A stretch of DNA of 47,804 nucleotides from Betaproteobacteria bacterium Ga0077523 (GCA_001464695.1 LNDQ01000131.1:1-47804), one strand, 5' to 3'. Counted from the stretch's first letter, positions 38,098 to 47,735 are shown. Notes: generated by a model not told the origin, from the letters alone. Translations and numbers: made by a program.

Positions 38098-39342
38098 TCA
38101 GGTCAGTCGGTGCTCGAGAGCGTAGAGACTCGTCACCGACTCGCGCTCGCGCACCAGGTGTACGGCGTCGCCATCCACCATGACTTCGGCAGCCCGGGTG
38201 CGGGTGTTGTAATTGGAGGACATGGCCATGCCGTACGCGCCGGCGGACAGCACGGCGAGCAGGTCGCCTTCGGTGAGCGTGAGGCGCCGGTCGCGACCGA
38301 GGAAATCGCCGGATTCGCAGACCGGACCGACGACGTCGAAGACGTCGACTGCACCGGCGCGCGGCCGCACCGGCACGATCTCGTGATGCCCGTCGTACAG
38401 TGCCGGACGAATGAGATCGTTCATCGCTGCATCGATGATGGCGAAGTTCTTCTCGGCGCCGTGCTTGAGATACTCCACCCGCGTGAGCAGCAGGCCGGCA
38501 TTGCCGACCAGATTGCGCCCGGGTTCGAACACCAGGGTCTGCGGGCGATTTCCGAAACGCTCGAGCAGGGCCGCAACATAGGCATCGGGCTGCGGCGGCG
38601 CTTCGTCGCGATAGCGAATGCCCAACCCGCCACCGAGGTCGATGTGCTCCAACACGATGTCCGCGTCAGCCAGCCGGTCGACCAGCGCCAGGACCTTGTC
38701 GAGCGCATCGACGAACGGTGCGACATCGGTGATCTGCGACCCGATGTGGCAGTCGATGCCGGTCACGTGAATGCCGGGCAGGCCCGCGGCTTCACGATAC
38801 AGACCGAATGCTTCTTCGTAGGCGATGCCGAACTTGTTCTTGCGCAGCCCCGTGGATATGTACGGATGGGTGCCGGCATCAACGTCGGGATTCACGCGCA
38901 GGCTGACCGCTGCAGTCCTGTGCATCGCAGCGGCTATGCCGGACAGGCGCAGCAACTCGCTGCGCGATTCGACGTTGAAGCACAGGATGCCGGTATCGAG
39001 CGCGAAGCGCATTTCCGCTTCCGACTTGCCCACGCCGGAGAACACCACTTTGCGCGGATCACCACCGGCAGCCAGGACGCGCTGCAGTTCTCCGCCGGAG
39101 ACGATGTCGAAACCGCTGCCCAGGCGCGCGAAGACATCCAGGATCGCCAGGTTGGAGTTGGCCTTCATCGCGTAGCAGATGAGATGCGGGCGAGCGCCGA
39201 GCGCGCGGTCGTAGGCCTGGTACGCCTCGGTCAGCGCCGCGCGCGAGTACACCCAGCATGGCGTGCCGAAACGGGCTGCAACGGCGGACAAGGGCACGCG
39301 CTCGGCGTGTAGCTCGCCGCCGCGAACGGCGAAGGCGCTCAC
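38098..39342 (-). CDS. lysA: Diaminopimelate decarboxylase LysA
   Basis: PLP enzyme of 414 aa that converts meso-diaminopimelate to lysine, the last step of lysine synthesis. The PLP lysine is Lys60 in HLICYAMKANSNLAIL. Further hallmarks are the glycine-rich loop EHIDLGGGLGI, EPGRNLVGNAGLLLTRVEY, the catalytic Cys region GPVCESGDFLG, and AGAYGMAMSSNYN. The GTG start at 39342 overlaps the lptM stop (GTGA), so lysA is translationally coupled to lptM; upstream in-frame residues belong to lptM DNA. The lptM-lysA pairing is common in proteobacteria. Confidence 0.96.
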   Translation of the reverse strand: MSAFAVRGGELHAERVPLSAVAARFGTPCWVYSRAALTEAYQAYDRALGARPHLICYAMKANSNLAILDVFARLGSGFDIVSGGELQRVLAAGGDPRKVVFSGVGKSEAEMRFALDTGILCFNVESRSELLRLSGIAAAMHRTAAVSLRVNPDVDAGTHPYISTGLRKNKFGIAYEEAFGLYREAAGLPGIHVTGIDCHIGSQITDVAPFVDALDKVLALVDRLADADIVLEHIDLGGGLGIRYRDEAPPQPDAYVAALLERFGNRPQTLVFEPGRNLVGNAGLLLTRVEYLKHGAEKNFAIIDAAMNDLIRPALYDGHHEIVPVRPRAGAVDVFDVVGPVCESGDFLGRDRRLTLTEGDLLAVLSAGAYGMAMSSNYNTRTRAAEVMVDGDAVHLVRERESVTSLYALEHRLT

Positions 39343-39470
39343 TTCTTGGATCCGGGCTGGGTCGAATCCGTTGCGGCCTCGGGCTTCTCGCTGGGCAGGT
39401 ACAGCGGTCCCTTGAGACCGCAGCCGGAGGTCAGCAGAACGGCGAGCACGAGGAGGCAGCAAAGGCGCAT
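39339..39470 (-). CDS. lptM: LptM (YifL-like) LPS-assembly-associated small lipoprotein
   Basis: Lipoprotein of 43 aa. The signal MRLCCLLVLAVLLTSGC ends in a lipobox with Cys17, followed by the family-defining CGLKGPLYLP and a short polar tail. In E. coli LptM assists assembly and disulfide isomerisation of the LptDE translocon in the outer membrane. The ATG at 39470 is the only start that leaves a normal signal peptide. The stop overlaps the lysA start in a GTGA quadruplet. Confidence 0.9.
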   Translation of the reverse strand: MRLCCLLVLAVLLTSGCGLKGPLYLPSEKPEAATDSTQPGSKK

Positions 39471-39502
39471 GGCGAGCAGGAACGAAACGGTGAAACGTGA
39501 GT

Positions 39503-40231
39503 TTACAGCGACATGTAGTGCTGGCTCACGGCCGCCAGTTCGGTGCGGGCTGCCTCGTACTCCGGGAAGATGCGACCCACGGCGTTCCAGAACCGCCGCG
39601 AATGATTGAGATGCAGCAGGTGGGCGAGTTCGTGCGCGACGACGTAGTCGATGAGGCGCTCCGGCGCCTGCATCAGGCGGAAGTTGAGGCGGACTTCGCG
39701 TTTGCCGTTGCAGCTGCCCCAGCGCGTCGTCGCACTGGACAGGAGGATCCTGGGGCGCTCGACCTTGAGGCGCAGGGCGTAGTGGTCGATCCGGTCGGGA
39801 AAGTGCCGCTCCGCATGGCGCCGATACCAGCGGACCACGGCAGTGCGCACGGCATTCTGATCGGCGGGATCGGGCAGCCGCACCTGCAACTCGCCCTCGG
39901 GCTTGAACTCGACCAGGGTGGCCACCGGATCGTGCACGACGGCGAGGGTGATGCTGCGGCCGAGGTAGTCCAGCGCCGAGCCTTGCGCCCACGCCCGGCG
40001 CGGCGTCGGGGTGCGGTGCGACCATTCGTCGAGCTTGGCGAGAATCCATCTCGCGGCCTTGTGGATCTCCTCTTCGACGGCGCGTTCGCTGACCCGCCAC
40101 GGTACCTGCACCGAGAGGCCGGTTTCATCGACGAGGAAGGCGATACGGCGCCGGCGTGTATTGCGCTTCAGGAGGTACGGCACTTCACGACCGCGCAGTA
40201 CCACGGTGCGCGGTTGTTCGACCGTCTGCAC
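39503..40231 (-). CDS. YgjP-like (M48/DUF45) metallopeptidase
   Basis: Zinc-peptidase-like protein of about 242 aa. The motif HELAHLLHLNHSRRFW provides two His, a Glu and a further downstream His as in the YgjP/DUF45 family, preceded by TRWGSCNGKREVRLNFRLMQAP, the strongly conserved family block. An N-terminal domain has RTVVLRGREVPYLLKRNTRR. Substrate and role are not established. The start is uncertain: I propose the GTG at 40231, which follows 21 bp after the plsC stop; GTG at 40204 is another option and no ATG is in place. It continues the plsC operon. Confidence 0.87.
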   Translation of the reverse strand: MQTVEQPRTVVLRGREVPYLLKRNTRRRRIAFLVDETGLSVQVPWRVSERAVEEEIHKAARWILAKLDEWSHRTPTPRRAWAQGSALDYLGRSITLAVVHDPVATLVEFKPEGELQVRLPDPADQNAVRTAVVRWYRRHAERHFPDRIDHYALRLKVERPRILLSSATTRWGSCNGKREVRLNFRLMQAPERLIDYVVAHELAHLLHLNHSRRFWNAVGRIFPEYEAARTELAAVSQHYMSL

Positions 40232-40251
40232 CGGGGGAAACAGGTCGCCGG

Positions 40252-40980
40252 TCAGATCTGCGCTGTCCCGAGCCGCGCGACTTCCGCTTCGATCCACCGT
40301 TCGACCTCCCGGATCAACGCATCGGCCTTCCACTCCCTCGGGTCGATCGCCGGTCCGATGCTGACCGTGACCGTCCCCGGGTACTTGAGGAAGGCGTTCT
40401 TGCCCCACACGGTGCCGGCGTTGTGGGCGACCGGCACGATCGGCACCCCGGTCCTGGTCGCGAGCCATGCACCACCGACTCGATACTCGCCGGTCTCACC
40501 CGGGGCGACCCGCGTGCCTTCGGGAAAGATCACCACCCAGAAGCCGCTCGCGAAGCGCTCCCGGCCCTGGGTCACGAGCTGCTCCAGCGCCCGACGCGCG
40601 TTGCCGCGGTCGATCGCGATGGGGCTCAGCATCGCCAGGCCCCAGCCGAAGAACGGCATGCGCAGCAGCTCGCGCTTCACCACCCAGACCTGCGGCGGAA
40701 AGATCTGCTGCAATGCCAGCGTTTCCCAGGCTGACTGGTGCTTGCAGAGGATGATCGAAGGCGTGGCCGGGATGTGCTCGCGGCCGATCACACGGTAGCG
40801 GAGACCGCAGATACGCTCCACCAGCCAGAGGACGGAATGGGTCCAGGCGGTGATGATGCGGTAGCGCGTGTGCGGCGGCAGCGCGAAGGTGAGCAGCGCG
40901 ATGATGCTGAAGATCACCGTGAGCACCACCTGCACTGCCGCGAAGACCAGCGAACGGACGAACACGGCGGCGGCATTCAT
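40252..40980 (-). CDS. plsC: 1-acyl-sn-glycerol-3-phosphate acyltransferase (PlsC family)
   Basis: Membrane-associated acyltransferase of 242 aa that makes phosphatidic acid from lysophosphatidic acid. An N-terminal membrane segment (VFAAVQVVLTVIFSIIALLTFAL) precedes the catalytic motif CKHQSAWE (NHxxxxD-type, here HQSAWE) and the acceptor motif VIFPEGTR. Later VPIVPVAHNAGTVWGKNAFLK is typical of the family. The ATG at 40980 has a GGAG ribosome site 7 bp upstream; a GTG at 41034 just after gmhB would add an 18-residue polar tail. Confidence 0.93.
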   Translation of the reverse strand: MNAAAVFVRSLVFAAVQVVLTVIFSIIALLTFALPPHTRYRIITAWTHSVLWLVERICGLRYRVIGREHIPATPSIILCKHQSAWETLALQQIFPPQVWVVKRELLRMPFFGWGLAMLSPIAIDRGNARRALEQLVTQGRERFASGFWVVIFPEGTRVAPGETGEYRVGGAWLATRTGVPIVPVAHNAGTVWGKNAFLKYPGTVTVSIGPAIDPREWKADALIREVERWIEAEVARLGTAQI

Positions 40981-41035
40981 GCCGCGGCTCCGAGGCCGGT
41001 CTGCGGTTGCCGCGGCCGTTGCGTCCGGCCGCACG

Positions 41036-41569
41036 TCACGCCGCGATGGCTCGCACGGCCTCGGCGAGATCGGGGAAGACCTGAGTGCCCGGTGGCAGCC
41101 CGCCGGTCGCTTCGGTCTTGCGGCCCTTGCCGGTCAGCACCAGCATCGGTTGCGCGCCGGCGGCGTGGGCGGCCTGCAGGTCGCGGAGGGAATCGCCCAC
41201 GCTCGGCACGCCGGAGAGCTCCATGCCGAAGCGCTGGGCGATCTCATGGAACATGCCGGGCTTGGGCTTGCGGCACTCGCAGTTGTGGTCGGCGGCGCAG
41301 GGGCAATAGAACACCGCGTCGATGCGGCCGCCGTAGTGGCCGAGCGCCCGGTACATCTTGTCGTGGATCGCGTTCAGCATTGCCATGTCGAACAAACCGC
41401 GGCCCACGCCGGACTGGTTGGTGGCGACCACCACGTGAAAGCCGGAGTGATTGAGGCGCGCGATCGCCTCCAGGCTGCCGGGAATGGGTTTCCATTCGTC
41501 CGGGCTCTTGATGAACTGGTCGCTGTCGACGTTGATGACGCCGTCGCGGTCGAGAATGACCAGCTTCAT
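41036..41569 (-). CDS. gmhB: D-glycero-beta-D-manno-heptose-1,7-bisphosphate 7-phosphatase GmhB
   Basis: HAD-superfamily phosphatase of 177 aa for ADP-heptose synthesis, needed for the lipopolysaccharide inner core. The nucleophile motif is LDRDGVINVD (Asp7, Asp9). The second motif is in VVVATNQSGVGRG, and the zinc-binding loop YCPCAADHNCECRKPKPGM carries the four ligands characteristic of GmhB. The last motif is in GVPSVGDSLRDLQAA. The ATG at 41569 gives the standard start. It lies 60 bp after glyS and continues towards plsC on the same strand. Confidence 0.95.
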   Translation of the reverse strand: MKLVILDRDGVINVDSDQFIKSPDEWKPIPGSLEAIARLNHSGFHVVVATNQSGVGRGLFDMAMLNAIHDKMYRALGHYGGRIDAVFYCPCAADHNCECRKPKPGMFHEIAQRFGMELSGVPSVGDSLRDLQAAHAAGAQPMLVLTGKGRKTEATGGLPPGTQVFPDLAEAVRAIAA

Positions 41570-41628
41570 GCGCGGTGGATCGGGTCGCTCACGGGCGCGA
41601 GCATAGCGAAGGTCGGTCCGAGCGTCAC

Positions 41629-43719
41629 CTAGGTGGCGAGCCGTGAGATGTCGGCGACCGCATTCATCAGGCGATCCAGCTTGGCGAGCAGGGCCAGCCG
41701 GTTCTGCCGGATGAGCGGCTCGTCTGCCATCACCATGACCTGGTCGAAGAACGTGTCGACCGGCTGACGGGCGCCCGCGAGAAGCTTCAGCGCATCGGCG
41801 TAGGCCTCGGCGCTGACCAGCGAACCCACCTTCGGTGCGAGTTCCGTGACCGCAGTGAACAGAGCCTTCTCGGCGGGTTCCTGCAACAGACCCGACTCCG
41901 GTTCCGGCGGCACGGCGTCGGTCTTCTTGAGGATGTTGCGGATACGCTTGTTCGCAGCGGCCAGGCTCGCGGCTTCCGGCATCGCCAGGAAGGCGCGCAC
42001 GGCCTCCACGCGCGGAATCACGAGATCGATGCGGGTAGGCTGCTGCGCAATGACGGCATCGATGGTGGAGGCGTCGAAGCCGCGTTCGCGCAGGTAGCCG
42101 CGCAGGCGCTCCAGCATGAACCCGTGCAGGTCGACCGCCACACTCTCGGCCACGGCCTCGGTCGCGAACTTGGCGCGCGCAAGCTGCAGCAGGTGCTTGA
42201 GGTCCAGCGGCAGCTGCTTCTCTGCGAGGATACGCAGCACGCCGAGCGCGGCGCGACGCAGGCCGAACGGATCCTTGTCGCCCGTGGGCGCGAGACCGAT
42301 GCCGTAGATGCCGGTCAGGGTGTCGAGCTTGTCGGCGAGCGCCACGGCCGCGCCGATGTTGTCCTCGGGCAGCGTGTCGTTGGCAAAGCGCGGGTGGTAG
42401 TGGGCTTCGATCGCGCGGGCGACAACGTCGGCCTCGCCATCGTGGCGGGCGTAGTACATGCCCATGGTCCCCTGCAACTCGGGGAATTCGCCCACCATGT
42501 CGGTCACGAGGTCGGCCTTGGCGAGACGACCGGCGCGTTCCGCCTGGTCGACGTCGGCGCGCAGCAGCCCGGCGATCTCGCCGGCGAGCCTGGAGATGCG
42601 CTGGACGCGCTGCAACTGACTGCCGAGCTTGTTGTGGTACACCACGGCGCCGAGCTTCTCGACACGAGCGTCGAGCGGCTGCTTGCGGTCCTGGTCGAAG
42701 AAGAACTTGGCGTCGGCGAGGCGGGCGCGGAGCACGCGCTCGTTGCCTCGGACGATATTGGTGGGATCGTCGGTCTTGAGGTTGGAGACGATCAGAAACT
42801 TCGGCAACAGCTTGCCGGCCGAGTCCACCAGCGGGAAATATTTCTGGTGCTGCTTCATGGACAGGATCAGGCATTCCTGCGGTACTGCGAGGAATGCGGA
42901 GTCGAAGGTGCCGGCGTACACCACGGGAAACTCCACGAGGGCCGTGACTTCGTCCAGCAATGCGTCCGACTCGGCGAGCTTGGCTTGATGGCTTGCTGCC
43001 GCCGCGGCGAGCGACTCGCGGATGGCGGCACGCCGATCGTCGAAACTCGCGATCACCGACCCGTCTTCGCGCAGCTGTCGCGAGTACTGATCGGCAGCGA
43101 CGAGGCGAATGGAGCCTGCGCTCAGGAACCGATGGCCGAGGGTTTCCCGCCCCGCCTTGAGGCCGAGCGCTTCGACCGGCACGACCTCGGCGCCGTGCAA
43201 CGCCACGAGGCGGTGCGCGGGCCGCACGAACTGCACGTCCACACCCTCCGGCGTCTGATAGCGCATCACCTTCGGGATCGGCAGTTTCGCAATGGCATCC
43301 GTCAATGCCTGCTGCAGTCCCTCGGCCAGCGTGATGCCGGGCGCGACGTAGCTGCGGAACAAGCTCTCCTGTTTGCCGTCGAGCGCGCGCTCCAGGTCCG
43401 CGAGCGCCACGTTCGACGCGCCGAGCGCAGCAAGCTTCTTCGCCAGTGCCTGGGTCGGCTGGCCGTTGGCGTCGATGGCAACGGTAACGGGCAGCACTTT
43501 CTCGCGCCGGGGTTGGTCCGGGGCCTTCGCGCGCACCTGCGGCAACAGCACCGCAAGGCGCCGTGGCGTCGCATAGGCGGTGAATGCGGCGTCGCCCCCG
43601 ACCAGGCTCCGTTGCGCCAGCCCTTCGGTGATGGATCTGGCGAACGCGTTGCCGATGGCGTTCAGTGCCTTGGGCGGGAGTTCTTCGGTGAAGAGCTCGA
43701 CGAGCAGCGGCGCACTCAT
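41629..43719 (-). CDS. glyS: Glycyl-tRNA synthetase beta subunit
   Basis: Beta subunit of 696 aa of the bacterial alpha2beta2 GlyRS. It opens with [20 protein letters not shown], which is diagnostic, and holds the tRNA-recognition HD-like region ([22 protein letters not shown], then [21 protein letters not shown]) and a C-terminal DALR-type anticodon-binding end ([27 protein letters not shown]). The start overlaps the glyQ stop (ATGA at 43716), ensuring balanced synthesis of both subunits. Length and motifs are normal. Confidence 0.97.
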   Translation of the reverse strand: MSAPLLVELFTEELPPKALNAIGNAFARSITEGLAQRSLVGGDAAFTAYATPRRLAVLLPQVRAKAPDQPRREKVLPVTVAIDANGQPTQALAKKLAALGASNVALADLERALDGKQESLFRSYVAPGITLAEGLQQALTDAIAKLPIPKVMRYQTPEGVDVQFVRPAHRLVALHGAEVVPVEALGLKAGRETLGHRFLSAGSIRLVAADQYSRQLREDGSVIASFDDRRAAIRESLAAAAASHQAKLAESDALLDEVTALVEFPVVYAGTFDSAFLAVPQECLILSMKQHQKYFPLVDSAGKLLPKFLIVSNLKTDDPTNIVRGNERVLRARLADAKFFFDQDRKQPLDARVEKLGAVVYHNKLGSQLQRVQRISRLAGEIAGLLRADVDQAERAGRLAKADLVTDMVGEFPELQGTMGMYYARHDGEADVVARAIEAHYHPRFANDTLPEDNIGAAVALADKLDTLTGIYGIGLAPTGDKDPFGLRRAALGVLRILAEKQLPLDLKHLLQLARAKFATEAVAESVAVDLHGFMLERLRGYLRERGFDASTIDAVIAQQPTRIDLVIPRVEAVRAFLAMPEAASLAAANKRIRNILKKTDAVPPEPESGLLQEPAEKALFTAVTELAPKVGSLVSAEAYADALKLLAGARQPVDTFFDQVMVMADEPLIRQNRLALLAKLDRLMNAVADISRLAT

Positions 43720-44600
43720 GCCGCCACCCCGTCCCGCTTCAACATCGGAAACCCGAGCTTCTCCCGCGATTCGTAGTAAGCCTGCGCAACCATCTTTGCC
43801 AGCGTGCGGATGCGCCCGATATAGCCCGCCCGCTCGGTCGTCGAGATCGCGCCGCGCGCATCCAGCAGGTTGAAGGTGTGCGCGCTCTTGAGAACCATCT
43901 CGTACCCCGGCAGCGGCAGCCCCGCTTCGATCAGGCGCTTCGCTTCCGTCTCCCAGGTGTTGAACTGCTGCAGCAGCCAGTTCACGTTGGAGTGTTCGAA
44001 GTTGTACGTGGACTGCTCCACTTCGTTCTGGTGATAGACGTCGCGGTAGGTGATGCCGGGCGTCCACACCAGATCGAACACGTTCTCCACACCCTGCAGG
44101 TACATGCACAGGCGCTCGAGCCCGTAGGTGATCTCGCCCAGGATCGGCTTGCAGTCGAGCCCGCCCACCTGCTGGAAATAGGTGAACTGCGTCACCTCCA
44201 TGCCGTTCAACCAGACTTCCCAGCCCAGCCCCCACGCGCCCAGAGTCGGGTTCTCCCAGTCGTCCTCGACGAAGCGAATGTCGTTCACCTTAGGGTCTAT
44301 GCCGATGGCGACGAGCGAGCCGAGATAGAGGTCGAGGATGTCCTGCGGCGCGGGCTTCAGCACCACCTGGTACTGGTAGTAGTGCTGCAGGCGGTTCGGG
44401 TTGTCCCCATAGCGGCCGTCCTTCGGGCGGCGCGAAGGCTGGACGTAGGCGGCGCGCCACGGCTCTGGCCCGAGGGCGCGGAGGAAGGTGGCGGTGTGGG
44501 AAGTGCCGGCACCCACCTCCATGTCGATGGGCTGCAGCAGCGCGCAACCCTGCCTGCCCCAGTAGCTCTGGAGCGTGAGGATGAGATCCTGGAAGTTCAT
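43716..44600 (-). CDS. glyQ: Glycyl-tRNA synthetase alpha subunit
   Basis: Catalytic alpha subunit of 294 aa. It opens [20 protein letters not shown], with class II motifs recognisable in [20 protein letters not shown] (motif 2 region) and [15 protein letters not shown] (motif 3). It activates glycine and, with GlyS, charges tRNA-Gly. The 88-bp gap upstream separates it from the toxin gene, so glyQ probably has its own promoter or reads through from lnt. The position downstream of corC-lnt is the usual one in related genomes apart from the inserted toxin-antitoxin pair. Confidence 0.97.
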   Translation of the reverse strand: MNFQDLILTLQSYWGRQGCALLQPIDMEVGAGTSHTATFLRALGPEPWRAAYVQPSRRPKDGRYGDNPNRLQHYYQYQVVLKPAPQDILDLYLGSLVAIGIDPKVNDIRFVEDDWENPTLGAWGLGWEVWLNGMEVTQFTYFQQVGGLDCKPILGEITYGLERLCMYLQGVENVFDLVWTPGITYRDVYHQNEVEQSTYNFEHSNVNWLLQQFNTWETEAKRLIEAGLPLPGYEMVLKSAHTFNLLDARGAISTTERAGYIGRIRTLAKMVAQAYYESREKLGFPMLKRDGVAA

Positions 44601-44688
44601 GAGACCGGGATGGAAGCCGGGACGGCTTCGTCGATCGAAAAAATGCGGAGCCGAATGTTACAGGGAACCGGCAACGAGCCGATGGGAC

Positions 44689-45075
44689 CTACCAAATCCT
44701 CTGCACGCCGTACGGATCGAACGCAGGATCGGCACTGATGATCGGAATGCCTTCGGTAAGCGCCTGGGCGACGAGCAAGCGATCGAACGGATCGGAGTGA
44801 TGCAGGGGTAGTCCTTCGACACGAGCGGCATGACGGAAGTCGATGCCGAGTTGGCCGATCGTGTTCAACTGCATCTGCTGCGGGACGAAGGACTCGACCG
44901 CCTGCGGCAATCGGAGTTTGCCGAGGCTGGCCTTGATCGCCATTTCCCAGACGCTCGCGACGCTCAGGACGATCGCGTTGGTACCATCCTTCATCGCGGC
45001 GACCGCCTTCTTCGAGAGACGATCGTCTGCACTGACGAACCAGAGGAAGGCGTGGGTGTCGACCAGAATCGTCAA
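44689..45075 (-). CDS. vapC: PIN-domain toxin (VapC-type)
   Basis: Toxin of 128 aa with a PIN ribonuclease fold. It opens with MTILVDTHAFLWFV (acidic Asp6), then LSVASVWEMAIKASLGKL with Glu44, and a later acidic block HHSDPFDRLLVAQAL, which completes the metal site. VapC-type toxins cleave tRNA or rRNA when freed from their antitoxin. The start overlaps the end of the antitoxin gene by 4 bp (ATGA-type at 45072-45075), a typical toxin-antitoxin arrangement. The family sub-type is the HAF/LWFV group paired with Phd-like antitoxins. Confidence 0.92.
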   Translation of the reverse strand: MTILVDTHAFLWFVSADDRLSKKAVAAMKDGTNAIVLSVASVWEMAIKASLGKLRLPQAVESFVPQQMQLNTIGQLGIDFRHAARVEGLPLHHSDPFDRLLVAQALTEGIPIISADPAFDPYGVQRIW

Positions 45076-45299
45076 CGCGTGTAGTCCTTTAAGACTTCCA
45101 GCGGTGCGTCGAAATCCGGCGAGGTCCAGACGAGACCCTTCGCCGAACCAGGCTTGCGGTGCCCCTGGACGGGATTCAAGGGAACGAGTTTGGCGACCGG
45201 CTTGTTGTCCTTGGCAATGATGATCTCCTCACCCAGCATGACCTTCTGGATGAGCGCCGAAAGCTGCGCCTTCACCTCGTGGATGTTGTAGTGGCCCAT
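45072..45299 (-). CDS. Phd/YefM-type antitoxin partner of the PIN toxin
   Basis: Antitoxin of 75 aa. It starts MGHYNIHEVKAQLSALIQKV and has the family's short DNA-binding N-terminal domain (MLGEEIIIAKDNKPVAKLVPL), followed by a flexible toxin-binding tail ending PLEVLKDYTR. A GGAG site upstream supports the ATG at 45299; a frame open to 45356 runs through the operator palindrome. It represses its own promoter and neutralises the PIN toxin. Overlap of 4 bp with the toxin gene and the adjacent perfect palindrome support function. Confidence 0.9.
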   Translation of the reverse strand: MGHYNIHEVKAQLSALIQKVMLGEEIIIAKDNKPVAKLVPLNPVQGHRKPGSAKGLVWTSPDFDAPLEVLKDYTR

Positions 45300-45314
45300 C
45301 GCGATGCTCCGGAT

Positions 45315-45349
45315 GACTATGTTGGTCATCTTATATGACCAACATAGTC
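45315..45349. promoter_or_regulatory. Perfect 15-bp inverted repeat, candidate toxin-antitoxin operator
   Basis: Arms of 15 bp (45315-45329 and 45335-45349; gactatgttggtcat and its complement) have a 5-nt spacer. The site begins 16 bp upstream of the antitoxin start and is AT-rich compared with its surroundings. A Phd/YefM-type antitoxin dimer pair would bind such a palindrome to autoregulate. The upstream edge lies close to the 3' end of lnt, whose stop is at 45393-45395. Confidence 0.75.
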
Positions 45350-45392
45350 CAGGCAAGTCTGGCGCTGGTCAACTGCGCGTCGAGGACATTCC

Positions 45393-46877
45393 TCAGGTTC
45401 GTCCGAAGCGCCTCCAGCCCAACAGCACCATCCCGCCGGCCAACAACACAGGCGGCACGTTGCCGGCGTAGACGTAAGGCGTAGCCCCCGCTCGCCCTTC
45501 CACTCGTACCGTCAGCACATCGGCCTTGAACTCCGGCAGGCTGCCCAGTATGCGGCCATGGTGGTCGATGGCGGCGGTCACGCCGGTGTTCGTGGCGCGC
45601 AGCATCGGGCGGCCGGTTTCGAGCGAGCGCATCTGGGAAGCTTGCAGATGCTGCTCCGACGCCCACGAATCGCCGTACCAGGCATCGTTGGTGACGTTCA
45701 CGAGCAGCGTAGCTTCCGGCAGCTGCCGGATGATCTCTTCGCCGAACACGTCTTCGTAGCAGATGTTGACCGCCACTTTCTGGCCGGCGACCGCCAGAGG
45801 CTGCTGCCGGGCGTCTCCCCGGGTCTGGTCCGACAGCGGGATCTGCAGCCAGCCGTTGATGACCGGCGCCAGCAACGCCTTCAGCGGGATGAACTCGCCG
45901 AACGGCACCAGGTGATGTTTGCGGTAGGTCTGCGTCGGCGCCGTGCCGAGGCTCACCACGCTGTTGAAGAAACGATCGCTGCCCGGCGGATCGTTCTCGA
46001 ACACGCCCACCAGCAGATCGCCGCCGTTGCCGCGGGCGTGGTCGGCGAGCCGTTGCAGGTAGGGCCCGGGAACTTCGTTGAAGAGTAGCGGCAGCGCGGT
46101 CTCGGGCAGGATCACAAGCGGGCTGCGCGTGCGCGAGACCAGCTCTTCGAAATTGACCAGGGTCGTGAGCAGCTTGTCTTCGCGGAACTTCAGTTCCTGG
46201 GCCACGTTGCCCTGGATCAGGCTCACCTCCAGAGGCGTTCCGACAGGGCGAGTCCAGGGGACGAAAGTGAGACCGGCCCCGCTCAGCACCACTGCGATGA
46301 GACCGAGTGCGCTGCGCTTCCAACCGCCGGTCCGGAAGGCTGCTCCCGCCCCGGCGATGCCCGCGGCCACCAGCGCGACGATCAGCGACACGCCATACAC
46401 GCCGATCAGCGGGGCGAATCCCGCCAGCGGACTCGCAGGCACCTGGGAGTAGCCGATCGTGAGCCACGGAAAGCCGGTGAAGATCCAGCCACGCAGCCAT
46501 TCCGAGAGCATCCAGCAAGCGGGAAACGCGAGCCACCAGGTCTGCGCCGGCAGGCGTTTGGCGACGTAGAGGGCACCTGCGGGGTACAGCGCCAGGAATG
46601 CGGCAAAGACCGCGGTGGCCAGGGCGGCCAGGATCGCCGGCATGGCGCCGTAGACATGCAAGGCGACGTAGATCCAGCCGATGCCGAACAGGAACAGGCC
46701 AAGACCGAACGCGTAACCCAGCAAGGCCGCCGACCGAGCGGTCGGCGCCCGCGCACCCAGCCACGCCAGCAGTGCCAACGACGCGATCGGCAGCAGGAAG
46801 ATCCCGAGCGGCGCGAACCCGAGCACCGCGACCGCACCGGCCGCGAACGCCGTCGCCGGCGCCGCGAACCGCCTCAT
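45393..46877 (-). CDS. lnt: Apolipoprotein N-acyltransferase Lnt
   Basis: Membrane enzyme of 494 aa that adds the third acyl chain to lipoproteins in the inner membrane. Six N-terminal membrane segments precede a periplasmic nitrilase-like domain with the catalytic triad: Glu259 in VILPETALPLL, Lys320 in TYRKHHLVPFGEF and Cys373 in VNICYEDVFGEE. A C-terminal helix re-enters the membrane (VPPVLLAGGMVLLGW). The start overlaps the corC stop (ATGA at 46874). The presence of lipoproteins such as LptM and the RND adaptor in this window fits its role. Confidence 0.96.
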   Translation of the reverse strand: MRRFAAPATAFAAGAVAVLGFAPLGIFLLPIASLALLAWLGARAPTARSAALLGYAFGLGLFLFGIGWIYVALHVYGAMPAILAALATAVFAAFLALYPAGALYVAKRLPAQTWWLAFPACWMLSEWLRGWIFTGFPWLTIGYSQVPASPLAGFAPLIGVYGVSLIVALVAAGIAGAGAAFRTGGWKRSALGLIAVVLSGAGLTFVPWTRPVGTPLEVSLIQGNVAQELKFREDKLLTTLVNFEELVSRTRSPLVILPETALPLLFNEVPGPYLQRLADHARGNGGDLLVGVFENDPPGSDRFFNSVVSLGTAPTQTYRKHHLVPFGEFIPLKALLAPVINGWLQIPLSDQTRGDARQQPLAVAGQKVAVNICYEDVFGEEIIRQLPEATLLVNVTNDAWYGDSWASEQHLQASQMRSLETGRPMLRATNTGVTAAIDHHGRILGSLPEFKADVLTVRVEGRAGATPYVYAGNVPPVLLAGGMVLLGWRRFGRT

Positions 46878-47710
46878 GTCTCTACGGGCGCTTTTCTTTC
46901 CACCAGCAGCGAGTGCACGCGGCGGCTGTCGGCACGCAGCACCTTGAAGGTGAAATCATCGATGGCGATTTCCTCGCCGCGCTTGGGCACGCGACCGAAA
47001 CGGCTCATCACCAGGCCGCCGACGGTGTCGTAGTCCTCGTCGCTGTACTCGGTCTGGAACGTGGTGTTGAAATCGGCGATCTCGGTGGTGGCTTTCACGC
47101 GGTGGCGGCCGCCCGGCTGCGAGACGATGTTGTCCTCGGTCTCGTCGAAGTCGTATTCGTCCTCGATGTCACCGACGATCTGCTCCAGCACGTCCTCGAT
47201 GGTGAGCAACCCGGCGACGCCGCCGTACTCGTTCACCACGATGGCGATGTGATTGCGGTTGGAGCGGAACTCCTTCAGCAGGACGTTGAGGCGCTTCGAT
47301 TCCGGGATGAACACCGCCGGCCGCAGCATCTCGCGCACGTCGAACTCCTCGCCGGCGTAGTAGCGCAGCAGGTCCTTCGCGAGCAGGATGCCGATCACCT
47401 TGTCCTTGTCGCCGTCGATCACCGGAAAGCGCGAATGCGCCGTCTCGATCACGAACGGGATGAACGTCTCGGGCGTGTCGTTGATGTCGATCACGTCCAT
47501 CTGGGCCCGCGGCACCATGATGTCGCGGGCCTGCATGTCGGCCACCTGCAGCACGCCCTCGATCATGGCGAGAGCGTCGGCGTCCATGAGATTGCGCTCG
47601 AAGGAGGAGTGCAGGAGCTCGAGGAGCTGCTCCCGGTCCTCCGGCTCGCGCATGAGGATGGCGCCGAGCCGTTCTAGCAGGGTGGGTTTGCCGGGGTGCG
47701 GACTTTCCAT
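46874..47710 (-). CDS. corC: CorC/HlyC-type CBS-domain protein
   Basis: Cytosolic protein of 278 aa. An N-terminal acidic helix with MREPEDREQLLELLHSS is followed by a tandem CBS pair (DIMVPRAQMDVIDINDTPETF and FIPESKRLNVLLKEFRSNRN) and a C-terminal CorC_HlyC transporter-associated domain (GGLVMSRFGRVPKRGEEIAI). CorC is linked to magnesium and cobalt export or resistance; its biochemical action is not settled. The gene is coupled to lnt by ATGA and follows the partial ybeY gene, as in many proteobacteria. Confidence 0.95.
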   Translation of the reverse strand: MESPHPGKPTLLERLGAILMREPEDREQLLELLHSSFERNLMDADALAMIEGVLQVADMQARDIMVPRAQMDVIDINDTPETFIPFVIETAHSRFPVIDGDKDKVIGILLAKDLLRYYAGEEFDVREMLRPAVFIPESKRLNVLLKEFRSNRNHIAIVVNEYGGVAGLLTIEDVLEQIVGDIEDEYDFDETEDNIVSQPGGRHRVKATTEIADFNTTFQTEYSDEDYDTVGGLVMSRFGRVPKRGEEIAIDDFTFKVLRADSRRVHSLLVERKAPVET

Positions 47711-47735
47711 GTTCGCGGGTGGCGGTCGGGACTGG

